From the NCBI RefSeq assembly GCF_028622115.1, contig NZ_CP097263.1:5270001-5334000 (forward strand): a DNA stretch of 64,000 nucleotides, in the 5' to 3' direction. The stretch comes from Kutzneria chonburiensis. GTDB taxonomy: Bacteria; Actinomycetota; Actinomycetes; Mycobacteriales; Pseudonocardiaceae. A program made the translations under genes and the position numbers. The notes below the pieces were generated by a model. The model saw only the letters and a program-made list of their open reading frames with translations. It was not told the origin of the DNA and did not search any database. Positions 33,012-42,829 of this stretch are shown here, piece after piece (the stretch's first letter is position 1; each line of letters opens with the position of its first letter).

Positions 33012-34151
33012 AGGGGCGGGCTGGCAGGCGGACGGTGACCGCCAGGCCGCCGCCGGGGACGGCGTCGGCGTGCACGGTGCCGTGATGGGCCAGCACGGCG
33101 GCCCGGACGATCGACAGGCCAAGGCCGGTGCCCGTACGGGCGGTGCGGTCGACGCCGCCGCGGCGGAAGGGCTCGAACAGCTCGCTGACCAGTTCCGGGG
33201 CGATCAGCTGGCCGCTGGACGACACGCGGAGCTGGGTCCACTCCGGATCGCTCTCCGTGGCGACCTCGATCCAGCCGCCGTCGAGGTTGTGCCGGACGGC
33301 GTTCTCCAGCAGGTTGCCGGCGACGCGTTCGAGCAGCGCCGGATCGCCGACGGTCGGGGCCGGCGAGGTGGCGAAGCGGGCTTGCACGCCCTCGCAGCCG
33401 CCTCCCGGCCGGCTGAGCGCCAGGCCGAGGCGACGACGGCGGCGAGGTCGACGGGCTCGTGCACGGCCAGGCCGATGCCGTCCGTGCGGGCCAGCAGCAG
33501 AAGGGCCTCGACGAGCTGTTCCGCCCGCAGCGCGGCGGTGCCGACGACGTCAGCCATCCGGCGCAGCTCCTCCACGTCGGCCTTGTCGTCGGACAGGGTC
33601 ACGTCGAGCTCGGTGCGGATGACGGCCAGCGGGGTCCGGAGCTCGTGGCTGGCGTTGGCCACGAACCGGCGCTGGGAGTCGAACGCCCCCTGGAGCCGGT
33701 CCAGCATGGCGTCGAAGGTGTCGGCCAGCTCGGCCACCTCGTCGTTCGGGCCGTCGAGGGCGATCCGCTCCCCCAGCGACTCGGCCGACAGCCGCCGGGC
33801 CGTCGAGGTGACGTCGTGCAGGGGCCGCAGGGCACGGCCGGTGAACGTCCAGGCCAGGATGGCGGCGGCGGTCAGCAGCAGCACGAAGGCGACGATGCCG
33901 GCGCCGAGGACCTGGGTGCGGGCGTGCTGCTCGAGCACCGCGCCCAGGCTGGAGGCGTCGACCGCGACCCCCTCGACGAGGATCTTGCTGCCGGTCGGCA
34001 GCTGCGGCACCGCCCCGCGCACGACGAGGCCGACCAGCAGCCAGCCCAGCCACAGCAGCAGGGCGCTCACGGCAGCGACGATGACCACGGCGACGGCGGT
34101 GATGCGCAGCCTCAGCCCCGGCCCACGCCGCCGGGGCGATGCCGCGGGCAC
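33010..34151 (-). pseudogene. Sensor histidine kinase interrupted by a frameshift
   Basis: A complete HAMP-type kinase is present but split over two frames. The first frame (GTG at 34151 down to about 33400) gives two membrane segments, a HAMP linker (RALRPLHDVTSTARRLSAES) and the H-box VANASHELRTPLAVIR. The second frame (to 33010) holds the N-box NLLENAVRHN and the G-box RTGTGLGLSIVRAAVLAHHG. The switch is near 33400-33440, after VDLAAVVASA. It follows the response-regulator gene with a short overlap. A 1-bp indel, real or an assembly error, explains it; as read, the kinase lacks its ATP-binding domain. Confidence 0.75.
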
Positions 34152-34152
34152 G

Positions 34153-34872
34153 TCAACTTTCAGCAGGTCGGGCTCCTGTTGCCGAGTCCAGTGCCGGCCC
34201 GGTGGCCCGGCCGGCGGCAGGCACACGGTAGCCGGAGCCCACGACCGTCTCGATGATGCCCGGCTCGCCCAGCTTCTTGCGCAACGTCATCACGGTGACC
34301 CGGACCGTCGTGGTGAACGGGTCGGCGTTCTCGTCCCAGACCCGTTCCAGCAGCTCCTCGCTGCTCACCACGGTGCCGCCGGCCGCCATCAGGACCTCGA
34401 GGACACCGAACTCCTTGCGGGTCAGGTCGACCAGCTGGCCGGATCGCGTCACGGTCCGCTTGGCCGGATCCAGCTCCACGTCCGCCGCCACCAGCACCGG
34501 CGGCGTCGCCGGCGTCGCCCGCCGGGCCAGCGCCCGCACCCGGGCCACCAGCTCGGCGAAGGCGAACGGCTTGGCCAGGTAGTCGTCGGCGCCCAGCGAC
34601 AGGCCCTCCACCCGGTCCTCGATGGCCGAGCTCGCGGTGAGCATGATCACCCGGGTCAGCGCCCCGGATCGCACGATCTCCTGGCACAGCTCGTCGCCCG
34701 ACATCTTCGGCAGGTCGCGGTCGAGCACGACCACGTCGTACCGGGTGACGGTGACCTTCTCGTGGCCGGACTCGCCGTCGAAGGCGACGTCCACGGCCAT
34801 ACCCTCACGCCGCAGGCCCCGGGCGATCGCCTCGGCCAGCGGCTGTTCATCCTCGACTACCAGGATCCGCAC
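34153..34872 (-). CDS. OmpR/PhoB-type response regulator
   Basis: A 239-residue regulator from the GTG at 34872: VRILVVEDEQPLAEAIARGL opens the receiver, the phospho-acceptor is in DVVVLDRDLPKMSG, and Lys is in DYLAKPFAFAEL. A winged-helix DNA-binding domain follows (LTRKEFGVLEVLMAAGGTVV; TVRVTVMTLRKKLG). It is paired with the frameshifted kinase directly downstream. If the kinase is really broken, the regulator would be orphaned. The 150 bp upstream, to the dxs end, hold no gene. Confidence 0.92.
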   Translation of the reverse strand: MRILVVEDEQPLAEAIARGLRREGMAVDVAFDGESGHEKVTVTRYDVVVLDRDLPKMSGDELCQEIVRSGALTRVIMLTASSAIEDRVEGLSLGADDYLAKPFAFAELVARVRALARRATPATPPVLVAADVELDPAKRTVTRSGQLVDLTRKEFGVLEVLMAAGGTVVSSEELLERVWDENADPFTTTVRVTVMTLRKKLGEPGIIETVVGSGYRVPAAGRATGPALDSATGARPAES

Positions 34873-35021
34873 CTGTCCACCGTGCCACAGCCCGGCGGGA
34901 AAGGGCGCGGCGGGAGGTCGGGGCGGAGAAAGCCGGCCGGGCGAAACGGGCGGCCGGGAGCCGTGCGGGCGGGAAAGCCGGCCGGGGCTGGTGGCTCCCC
35001 GGCCGGCGTCCTCACAGGTAC

Positions 35022-36956
35022 TCAGCCGTGCTTGCGCTCCTCGGCCGGCACGTCGGCCTGCGCGGCGGTCGGCTCGCCCATGCGGCCGGCGACCCACTCG
35101 GTGACCCGGCGGGCGACGTCCTGGGCGGTCAGGCCGACCTGGGCCAGGACCTCGGAGCGGGAACCGTGCTCCAGGAACTGCTGCGGCACGGCCAGGTCGC
35201 GCATCGGCACGTCGACGCCCGCGTCACGCAGCGCGGCGGCCAGGGCCCAGCCGAAGCCGCCGTGCCGGCCGCTGTCCTCGACCGTGACGACGAGGCGGTG
35301 CTCGGCGGCCAGCTCGGCCAGCTCGGCCGGCACCGGCAGCACCCACCGCGGGTCGACGACCGTGACGCCGATGCCCTGGTCGGCCAGCCGCTGAGCGGCC
35401 GCGACACCGAGCTCGCCGAAGGCGCCCACGGCGATCAGCAGCACGTCGGAACCGGTCGAATCGGCCGGCTTGCTGAGCACGTCGACGGTGCCCACGCGCT
35501 CGAGCGCCGGCACGTGCTCCACCACCGCGCCCTTGGAGAAGCGCAGCGCCGACGGCCCGTCGTCGATGGCCAGCGACTCCCGGAACTCCTCACGCAACGT
35601 GACGGCATCCCGCGGCGCGGCGACCCTGATGTTGGGGACGATGCCCAGGATGGACAGGTCCCACATGCCGTTGTGGCTGGGTCCGTCGGAGCCGGTGATG
35701 CCGGCCCGGTCCAGCACCAGCGTGACCGGCTGCTTGTGCAGCGCCACGTCCATCAGCAGCTGGTCGAAGGCCCGGTTGAGGAAGGTGGAGTAGATCGCCA
35801 CAACCGGGTGCAGCCCGGCCATGGCCATGCCGGCGGCCGAGGTCAGCGCATGCTGCTCGGCGATGCCCACGTCGAAGCAGCGGTCCGGGTAGGCCTTGGC
35901 GAACTTGTCGAGACCGGTCGGGCCGAGCATGGCCGCGGTGATCGCCACCACGTCCTTGCGTTCGGCCCCGGCCCTGATCAGCTCCTCGGCGAAGATGGAC
36001 GTCCAGGAGGTCGCCTTGGGGCCGAGCGGCTTGCCGGTGACCGGGTCGATCGCGCCGGTCTGGTGCATCTGGTCGGCCGGGTCGTTCTCGGCCGGGGCGT
36101 AGCCGTTGCCCTTGCGGGTCACCGCGTGCACGATGACCGGCCCGTTGAACGCCTTGGCCCGCTTGAGCGCCGCCTCCAGCGCCACCAGGTCGTGGCCGTC
36201 GACCGGGCCCAGGTACTTCAGGCCCAGGTCTTCGAACATCGCCTGCGGGGCCAGCGCGTCCTTGATGCCGCGCTTGGCCGCGTGCAGCGCCGCGTAGACC
36301 GCCGGGCCCACCACCGGAGTCCGCTGCAACGTGCGCTTGCCGCTCTCCAGCGCCCGTTCGTAGCCCGGCTGAAGGCGCAGCGACGCGAGGTGGTCGGCGA
36401 AGCCGCCGATCGTCGGCGAGTAGGAGCGGCCGTTGTCGTTGACCACGATCACCACCGGCCGGGTCTGGTCGGCCGCGATGTTGTTCAGCGCCTCCCAGCA
36501 CATGCCGCCCGTGAGCGCGCCGTCGCCGACCACCGCCACCACGTGCCGCCGGCTGCCGGCCAGCTGGAACGCCTTGGCCATGCCGTCGGCGTAGGACAGC
36601 GCCGTCGAGGCGTGGCTGTTCTCGATGAAGTCGTGCTCGCTCTCCGCGCGGTTCGGGTAGCCCGAGACGCCGCCGGTCTGCTTGAGCAGGTCGAACCCGT
36701 CGGCCCGGCCGGTCAGGATCTTGTGCACGTAGCACTGGTGCCCGACGTCGTAGAGCAGCGCGTCGCTGGGCGAGTCGAACACCCGGTGCAGGGCGAGCGT
36801 CAGCTCGACGATGCCCAGGTTGGGGCCGAGGTGGCCGCCCGAGCGGGCCACCTTCTCCACCAGGAAGGACCGGATCTCGGTCGCGAGCTGCTCCAGCTCA
36901 CCCTGCTCCATCCGCTTCACATCGGTGGGTCCGTGCACGGATTCCAGCAGCGTCAC
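35022..36956 (-). CDS. dxs: 1-deoxy-D-xylulose-5-phosphate synthase
   Basis: A full-length (644 residues) thiamine-diphosphate enzyme condensing pyruvate and glyceraldehyde-3-phosphate, the first step of the MEP isoprenoid pathway. The ThDP/metal motif [16 protein letters not shown], the [12 protein letters not shown] region, the catalytic Glu in [16 protein letters not shown] and the C-terminal [11 protein letters not shown] are all present. It has its own 310-bp upstream region (36957-37266), which contains a 22-bp palindrome and no gene. Confidence 0.96.
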   Translation of the reverse strand: MTLLESVHGPTDVKRMEQGELEQLATEIRSFLVEKVARSGGHLGPNLGIVELTLALHRVFDSPSDALLYDVGHQCYVHKILTGRADGFDLLKQTGGVSGYPNRAESEHDFIENSHASTALSYADGMAKAFQLAGSRRHVVAVVGDGALTGGMCWEALNNIAADQTRPVVIVVNDNGRSYSPTIGGFADHLASLRLQPGYERALESGKRTLQRTPVVGPAVYAALHAAKRGIKDALAPQAMFEDLGLKYLGPVDGHDLVALEAALKRAKAFNGPVIVHAVTRKGNGYAPAENDPADQMHQTGAIDPVTGKPLGPKATSWTSIFAEELIRAGAERKDVVAITAAMLGPTGLDKFAKAYPDRCFDVGIAEQHALTSAAGMAMAGLHPVVAIYSTFLNRAFDQLLMDVALHKQPVTLVLDRAGITGSDGPSHNGMWDLSILGIVPNIRVAAPRDAVTLREEFRESLAIDDGPSALRFSKGAVVEHVPALERVGTVDVLSKPADSTGSDVLLIAVGAFGELGVAAAQRLADQGIGVTVVDPRWVLPVPAELAELAAEHRLVVTVEDSGRHGGFGWALAAALRDAGVDVPMRDLAVPQQFLEHGSRSEVLAQVGLTAQDVARRVTEWVAGRMGEPTAAQADVPAEERKHG

Positions 36957-37070
36957 CGCTTCACCTCGCCTTTGGCGCCGGGGTCAATTCCTCGCCGTCC
37001 ACTGCGTCACGTCGCCGCCGCGGCGGCGCATGTCAGTCTACGGAGATCGTGGGATTTCACCTGTCGAGGT

Positions 37071-37092
37071 GGTGACGGAACGTACCGTCACC
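37071..37092. promoter_or_regulatory. 22-bp palindrome upstream of dxs
   Basis: ggtgacgg (37071-37078) and ccgtcacc (37085-37092) flank aacgta, and 20 of 22 positions are symmetric. It lies 115-136 bp upstream of the dxs start. It looks like a TetR- or LacI-type operator; the cognate regulator is unknown. Confidence 0.5.
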
Positions 37093-37266
37093 GCCCCGGG
37101 TCCCTCGCCCGTCCAGCAGAGCCGGCGTCTCCGACGGCCGGTCGAGTCCCCGCTCAATTAGACGCTCGGTGCGCGGCGCAGTTGACGTTCTGCACAGGAT
37201 CACCACATCGATGAGTCCTTACTCACGGTCGGTCGCCGGCCGGCAAGGGTTGGCCCGCGACGCACA

Positions 37267-37824
37267 TCACTGGCGTCGCCCTAGAAACGCCGCCAGCGCG
37301 TCGGCTGCGGTGGCCCCGTCCGGAACCGGTTGCGGATCATCGAACGGCATCGCCGGCGGCCGTGGGCCGTCCCCGAGCCGGGCCCGCCATGCCGCCAGGG
37401 CGTTGGCCGCCAGCGTCGGGGCGATGTCCGTCTCCTGACCGGTCGCGGCGGCAATGTCCCAGCTGTGCACGATCAGTTCGTTGATCCGCATCGTCACCAG
37501 GAACGAGCCGGGCTGCGGTCCCAGGGGCGTCGGATAGACCTGCTCCAGTACCCCCGGCTCGGACAGCGCCGCCCGCAGATCGTCCAGAGCCGCCTCGAAC
37601 GTCGCCACCGGACGCGGGCCGAGGTGGTCCGCCTGTCTGTCCGGCGGCGGTCCTCCGCGGATCGCCGACACGGCCATCAGGCCACCGGTCACCATGTGGT
37701 TGAGCACGTCTCTCACGGCCCAGCCCGCGCACTTGGACGGCGCGCCGAGCTGGTCGGCGGTAAGGGCCCTCGCCACGCGTCGGGCCTCGTCAGCGGCTAC
37801 ATCGAAGTCATCGAGAACGGCCAT
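37267..37824 (-). CDS. TIGR03086-type metal-binding protein (DinB/MDMPI-like)
   Basis: A 185-residue four-helix-bundle protein of the TIGR03086/maleylpyruvate-isomerase-like superfamily. The characteristic CAGWAVRDVLNHMVTGG segment and the later ELIVHSWDIAAATGQ supply the likely His metal ligands. The biochemical role is unknown; some relatives are mycothiol-dependent. The ATG at 37824 was chosen over a GTG-led extension to 37845. Its upstream side is occupied by the 160-bp repeat array. Confidence 0.82.
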   Translation of the reverse strand: MAVLDDFDVAADEARRVARALTADQLGAPSKCAGWAVRDVLNHMVTGGLMAVSAIRGGPPPDRQADHLGPRPVATFEAALDDLRAALSEPGVLEQVYPTPLGPQPGSFLVTMRINELIVHSWDIAAATGQETDIAPTLAANALAAWRARLGDGPRPPAMPFDDPQPVPDGATAADALAAFLGRRQ

Positions 37825-37884
37825 GCGTCGATGGTGGCACCGCACCCTGACAGAACCGGAGCGGCGAGGTCGTTGTTGCGTGTC

Positions 37885-38650
37885 GGTCCGGTCTGGTGCC
37901 CGCGCCGCGCGCTCACCGCGTTAGTGATTGCCAATCGCCCACGGATCGACAGCGCCTGGCGGGCAGAAGGTCGGCAAATGCGCGGCGCGGGCACGAGACG
38001 TGGCCCCGCACCAACCGACCGGCGCGGCCCTACACGACCTGGTGGTCCGGACTAGCGCCCGCCCCGCGCGCTCACCACCCTGCCCGTCGCCAACCACCCA
38101 CGAATCAACAGCCCCCAGGCAGGCAGAAGATCGGCAAGCGCGCGGCGCGGGCACCACACGCAGCCCCGCACCAATCGACCGGCGCGGCCCTACACGCCTG
38201 GTGGTCCGGACTAGCGCCCGCCCCGCGCGCTCACCACGTTGGTGATTCCCAATCGCCCACGGATCGACAGCGCCTAGCGGGCAGAAAGTCGGCAAGCGCG
38301 CGGCGCGGGCACCAGACGCCACCCCGCGCCAACCTCCATCACGACAAGGCCGAGATCAATCTGGTGGCCGAGTCGGATGCCCGCACCGCGCGCGCACCAC
38401 CCTGGTGATGGCCAACCACCCACGAATCGACAGCTCCCCGACGGCAGAAGATCGGCAAGCACGCGGCGCGGGCGCCCCAACGCGACCACAACCCAACCGC
38501 CCAGAACGGCCCTACAAAACCTGGTGGTCCGGACTAGCGCCCGCCCCGCGGGCTCACCACCCAGCCGGTCGCCAACCACCCACGAATCGACAGCCCCAGG
38601 CAGGCAGAAGACCGGCACACGCGCGGGCACCACACGCCACCACGACCGAT
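37885..38650. repeat. Array of about five 160-bp tandem repeats
   Basis: A landmark gctcacc recurs at 37911, 38070, 38229, about 38392 (degenerate) and 38552, giving periods of 159, 159, 163 and 160 bp. Each unit carries the same ordered blocks: cgaatcgacagc (or cggatcgacagc), ggcagaagatcggcaagc, gcggcgcgggcac, ggccctacac and ggtggtccggactagcgccc. The copies differ by scattered substitutions and small indels that break any reading frame. The array fills most of the 987 bp between the RNA methyltransferase stop and the TIGR03086 start. I see no protein-coding signal in it. Confidence 0.85.
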
Positions 38651-38811
38651 CCCTACCCGACACCAAGCCGCACAGCGACATCGCCCGCCACACCCAAGGG
38701 GGCCACCGCCACGGCCAATTCTACCGCCGCGAAGCCCTGAGCGATCTTGAACTGGGCTCGCCTGTGGACAGCCCGGAGTTGTCCACAGTCCTGGCGGGAA
38801 GGCTTGACAGG

Positions 38812-39999
38812 TCAGCGAACCAACAGCGCGATGCACTCCACGTGATGGGTCATGGGGAAGGCGTCGAACGCCCGAAGTCGCTCCAACCGGTAGCCGTGCT
38901 CGGCGAAGCCGGCGACGTCGCGGGCCAGAGCGGCGGGGTCGCAGGCGACGTAGATGACCCGAGAGGGCTGGCAGGCGGCGATGGAATCCACCACAGCCTT
39001 GCCGGCGCCCTTGCGGGGCGGATCCAGGACGACGACGTCGGGCCGGCCGGTCAAGGACGTCTCCTCGACCAAGCCGGTCTTGAAACGGACCTGGGGCAGG
39101 TCGGCGAGGTTGCGACGGCCATCGGCGACGGCGCTGCGGGAAGACTCGACGACGAGCACGGAGCCGTCGGGACCGACCTGTTCGGCCAAGACGGCGGCGA
39201 AGAGGCCGGCGCCGCCGTAGAGGTCCCAAGCGGTCCCGCCGACGGGGGCGGCGGCCCACTCGGCGACGATGTCGGCGTACAGGTCGGCGGCCTCGGGATG
39301 CACCTGCCAGAAGCCGTGGGCGTCGACCCGCCACTCACGGCCGCCGGCCCGCTCTACGGCGACGCCGTCACCGGTGACGGTCCGAGGCCGACCCCGCTGC
39401 GGCCGCTCGACGATGTCCATGTGCCCCATGGAGTCGGCGGTCAGGTCGAGCTCGGCCCCACGGGTCCAGTGCCGAGCGGTGACGTCCTCGACCAGGTCCG
39501 GCGCGGCGATGGTGCAACGGCGCACGGGCACAACCTTGTGGCTGCGATGGGCCCGGAAACCGGCCCGCCCCTTGCCGTCCACGACCATGCGCAAACGTGT
39601 GCGCCACTCACCAAGGCCGCCGGGCAACGCCTCCATCTCCACGGCGACGTCGAGCCCGGCCAAGCGCTGGAGCTGCTCGGCGACGACGGCGGCCTTCAAC
39701 GACCGCTGCGCCTCGGCGGAGGCGTGCTGCCAGTCGCAGCCGCCGCAACCGCCGGGACGGGCCACCGGGCACGGCGGCTCCACACGGTCCGGTGACGGCG
39801 ACAGCACCTCCACGGCGTCGGCGCGGCAGAAGGAGCCGCCCTTGTCCTCGGTGACCTCGACGACGACCCGCTCCCCTGGCAACGCATGCCGGACGAACAC
39901 CACCCGCCCCTCGGCGCGGGCGACGCAGTGGCCGCCGTGGGCGACCGGGCCGACCTCGACCTCGAGGCGGCGGCCGGTCCAGGGCTGAGTCTGCGTCAC
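38812..39999 (-). CDS. TRAM-domain class I RNA (uracil-5) methyltransferase
   Basis: A 395-residue TrmA/RlmD-like enzyme methylating a uridine in tRNA or rRNA. An N-terminal TRAM domain (about 10-65) is followed by the 4Fe-4S Cys pattern CPVARPGGCGGCDWQH, the SAM-binding region AWDLYGGAGLFAA, the VVLDPPRKGAGK motif and the catalytic Cys in YVACDPAALARDV. The GTG at 39999 overlaps the permease stop (GTGA). Which RNA is the target cannot be told by eye. Confidence 0.92.
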   Translation of the reverse strand: MTQTQPWTGRRLEVEVGPVAHGGHCVARAEGRVVFVRHALPGERVVVEVTEDKGGSFCRADAVEVLSPSPDRVEPPCPVARPGGCGGCDWQHASAEAQRSLKAAVVAEQLQRLAGLDVAVEMEALPGGLGEWRTRLRMVVDGKGRAGFRAHRSHKVVPVRRCTIAAPDLVEDVTARHWTRGAELDLTADSMGHMDIVERPQRGRPRTVTGDGVAVERAGGREWRVDAHGFWQVHPEAADLYADIVAEWAAAPVGGTAWDLYGGAGLFAAVLAEQVGPDGSVLVVESSRSAVADGRRNLADLPQVRFKTGLVEETSLTGRPDVVVLDPPRKGAGKAVVDSIAACQPSRVIYVACDPAALARDVAGFAEHGYRLERLRAFDAFPMTHHVECIALLVR

Positions 40000-42011
40000 G
40001 TGCGCGTCTTCCGTTTCTCGATAGGGGTGTCCAGGCCGCGGCGGATCTGGCCGGGAGTGACCAACTGGTCGGACTCGGACCGCGCCTTGGCCGACGCCAG
40101 CTGCCACGGCACGCTGGTCACCATGACGCCGGGCTGGAACAGCAGCCGGCCCTTGAGCCGCAACGCGCTCTGGTTGTGCAGCAGCTGCTCCCACCAGTGG
40201 CCGACAACGTACTCGGGCAGGAACACCGTCACGACATCACGGGGGTTGTCGGTGCGGACCCGCTTCACGTAGTCCAGCACCGGCTTGGTGATCTCCCGGT
40301 ACGGCGACTCGATCACCTTCAGCGGCGTCTTGAACGCCTGCCGGTCCCACTCGGCCACCAGCTCGCGGGTGTCGGCGTCGTCCACGTTGACGGTGACCGC
40401 CTCCAGGATGTCCGGCCGGGTCGCCTTGGCGTAGGACAGCGCCCGCAGCGTCGGCAGGTGCAGCTTGGAGATCAGCACGATGGCGTGGTTGCGGGACGGC
40501 ATGACCGCGTTGTCCCGCTCGGACTGAGCCATCCTCAGCTCGGTGGCCACCGTGTCGTAGTGCTTGCGGATGGCCGTCATCAGGGCGAAGATCGCGGCCA
40601 TCGCGGCGATGGCGATCCAGGCGCCGGCCAGGAACTTGGTGATCAGCACGACGATCAGCACGGCCCCGGTGCAGACCAGGCCGATGGTGTTGATCGTCTG
40701 CGAGCGCCGCATGCGGCGCCGCACCGACTTGTCCTCCTCGACCGCCAGCAGCCGGTTCCAGTGCCGGATCATGCCGGCCTGGCTGCACGTGAACGACACG
40801 AACACGCCCACGATGTACAGCTGGATCAGCCGGGTCACCTCGGCGTCGAAGGCGACGATGAGGATCACCGCCAGCGCGGCCAGGAAGATGATGCCGTTGC
40901 TGAAGGCCAGCCGGTCGCCACGGGTGTGCAGCTGCCGGGGCAGGTAGCGGTCCTGGGCCAGGATGGAGCCGAGCACCGGGAAGCCGTTGAACGCGGTGTT
41001 GGCCGCCAGCACCAGGATGATGCCGGTGACGAACGAGATGTAGTAGAAGGCCGGCGGGAAGTTGCTGAACACCGCGGCCGCGATCTGGGCCAGGATCGTC
41101 TTCTGCTGGTAGCCGGCCGGCGCGCCGACCAGCTGGGAGGCCGGGTCGTCGGCGAAGTTGACGTGGGTCAGCGAGGCCAGCGAGATGATGCCGATCAGCA
41201 TCACCACCGCGATCAGGCCCATCATCAGCAGCGTGGTCGCCGCGTTGCGGGACTTCGGCTTGCGGAAGGCCGGCACGCCGTTGCTGATCGCCTCCACGCC
41301 GGTCAGCGCGGCGCAGCCGGAGGAGAACGAGCGCAGGATCAGGAACGCGAAGGCGACGCCGGTCATCGAGGTCTCGGCGTGCAGGGTGAAGCCGGCGCTC
41401 TCGGCCCGCAGGTCGGCGCCGGCGATGGCCCGCACGAAGCCCCAGATCATCATGCCGACGATGCCGATCATGAAGCCGTACGTCGGGATGGCGAAGGCGG
41501 CGCCGGACTCGCGCAGGCCGCGCAGGTTCATCGCGGTCAGCAGGCCGACCACCAGCAGGCAGAACAGCACCTTGTGCTCGCCGACGAACGGCAGCGCCGA
41601 GCCGATGTTGGCGATGCCGGAGGCCGTGGACACCGCCACCGTGAGGATGTAGTCGACCAGCAGCGCGCTGGCCACGGTGAGCCCGAAGTAGCGGCCGAGG
41701 TTGGTGGTGGCCACCTCGTAGTCGCCGCCGCCGCTGGGGTAGGCGTGCACGTTCTGCCGGTACGAGGCCACCACGACCAGCATGACCAGGGCGACCACGA
41801 CGCCGATCCACGGCGCGAAGCCGTAGGCCGACAGACCGGCCACGCTCAGCGTCAGGAAGATCTCCTCCGGGGCGTAGGCCACCGAGGACAGGGCGTCGGA
41901 CGCGAACACCGGCAGGGCGATCCGCTTCGGCAGGAGCGTGTGCGCCAGCCGGTCGCTGCGGAAGGGTCGGCCGAGGACGAGGCGTTTGGCCGCGGTCGCA
42001 ATCTTGGACAC
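39996..42011 (-). CDS. APC superfamily permease with C-terminal soluble domain
   Basis: A 671-residue transporter with about 12 membrane helices in the first 490 residues (ALPVFASDALSSVAYAPEEIF near helix 1) and a 180-residue soluble C-terminal domain. The family (KUP/APC-like, often annotated amino-acid or K+ permease) is common next to the two TrkA-type genes found divergently here. That context, and the K+-transporter-like SDALSSVAYA start, suggest potassium or a cation-coupled substrate. The substrate is inference. Confidence 0.88.
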   Translation of the reverse strand: MSKIATAAKRLVLGRPFRSDRLAHTLLPKRIALPVFASDALSSVAYAPEEIFLTLSVAGLSAYGFAPWIGVVVALVMLVVVASYRQNVHAYPSGGGDYEVATTNLGRYFGLTVASALLVDYILTVAVSTASGIANIGSALPFVGEHKVLFCLLVVGLLTAMNLRGLRESGAAFAIPTYGFMIGIVGMMIWGFVRAIAGADLRAESAGFTLHAETSMTGVAFAFLILRSFSSGCAALTGVEAISNGVPAFRKPKSRNAATTLLMMGLIAVVMLIGIISLASLTHVNFADDPASQLVGAPAGYQQKTILAQIAAAVFSNFPPAFYYISFVTGIILVLAANTAFNGFPVLGSILAQDRYLPRQLHTRGDRLAFSNGIIFLAALAVILIVAFDAEVTRLIQLYIVGVFVSFTCSQAGMIRHWNRLLAVEEDKSVRRRMRRSQTINTIGLVCTGAVLIVVLITKFLAGAWIAIAAMAAIFALMTAIRKHYDTVATELRMAQSERDNAVMPSRNHAIVLISKLHLPTLRALSYAKATRPDILEAVTVNVDDADTRELVAEWDRQAFKTPLKVIESPYREITKPVLDYVKRVRTDNPRDVVTVFLPEYVVGHWWEQLLHNQSALRLKGRLLFQPGVMVTSVPWQLASAKARSESDQLVTPGQIRRGLDTPIEKRKTRT

Positions 42012-42163
42012 AACGGCACAGCGTAGGCGAGGTCGTCACCACTTCGGAGCAGTCGTCGGTAGGTTGGGGAACAAACCGGTCCATTGGTGCATTGGGGGGT
42101 TGCGGGGGATCGCCGTCTCCGCCGCCAGGTACGGTGCAGCCGCATCGCGGAGGAGGACTATTC

Positions 42164-42829
42164 GTGCACGTGGTGGTCATGGGCTGCGGCCGGGTGGGGG
42201 CATCGCTGGCCAAGGCGCTGGAGCGCCTCGGCAACCAGGTCGCCGTCATCGACAAGAACGGGCAGGCCTTCCGCCGGCTCGGCAGCGATTTCCACGGCCA
42301 GCAGGTCGTGGGCAACGGCTTCGACCGGCAGGTACTGGTGGCCGCCGGCATCGAGCGGGCCGGCGCGCTGGCCGCCGTCTCCAGCGGCGACAACTCCAAC
42401 ATCATCGCGGCCAGAGTGGCCCGCGAGACCTTCGGCGTGCAGCACGTCGTGGCCCGGATCTACGACCCCAAGCGGGCCGCCGTCTACGAGCGCCTCGGCA
42501 TCCCGACGGTGGCCACCGTGCCGTGGGCCACCGACCGCTTCCTGCGCATGCTGGTGCCCGAGGGGCAGGCCGCGGCGTGGCGGGACCCGTCCGGCACGGT
42601 GGCGGTGATGCTGCTGCCGGTGCACGAGGGCTGGGTCGGCCGCAAGATCGCCGAGCTGCAGGAGACCGTGGGCTGCCGGGTGGCCTTCATCATGCGCTTC
42701 GGCACCGGCGTGCTGCCCGAGCCGAGCACCGTCGTGCAGGCCGACGACGAGATCTACGTCGCCGCCCTGTCCGGCACCATCACCGAGATCACCGCGGCGG
42801 CGGGCCAGGCACCCGAGGAGAGCCACTGA
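42164..42829 (+). CDS. TrkA/CeoB-type potassium channel regulatory protein
   Basis: A 221-residue RCK protein from the GTG at 42164 (GGAGGAGG site). The N-terminal Rossmann domain starts VVVMGCGRVGASLAKALERLG and binds NAD(H) or ATP. The RCK_C domain spans about 140-215 (EGWVGRKIAELQETVGCRVA). It forms the cytosolic gating ring of K+ uptake systems. The following paralogue starts on its stop codon (TGATG), so the two are made in equal amounts. Confidence 0.92.
   Translation: MHVVVMGCGRVGASLAKALERLGNQVAVIDKNGQAFRRLGSDFHGQQVVGNGFDRQVLVAAGIERAGALAAVSSGDNSNIIAARVARETFGVQHVVARIYDPKRAAVYERLGIPTVATVPWATDRFLRMLVPEGQAAAWRDPSGTVAVMLLPVHEGWVGRKIAELQETVGCRVAFIMRFGTGVLPEPSTVVQADDEIYVAALSGTITEITAAAGQAPEESH

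Noticed and set aside
33424-33835. Short frames antisense and in other frames within the kinase gene
   Set aside because: They overlap the conserved H-box/HAMP coding region and have only shadow composition.
37896-38408. Frames across the 160-bp repeats encoding 53-residue repeating peptides
   Set aside because: Repeat units differ by indels not divisible by three, both strands are open by composition alone, and no ribosome site is present.
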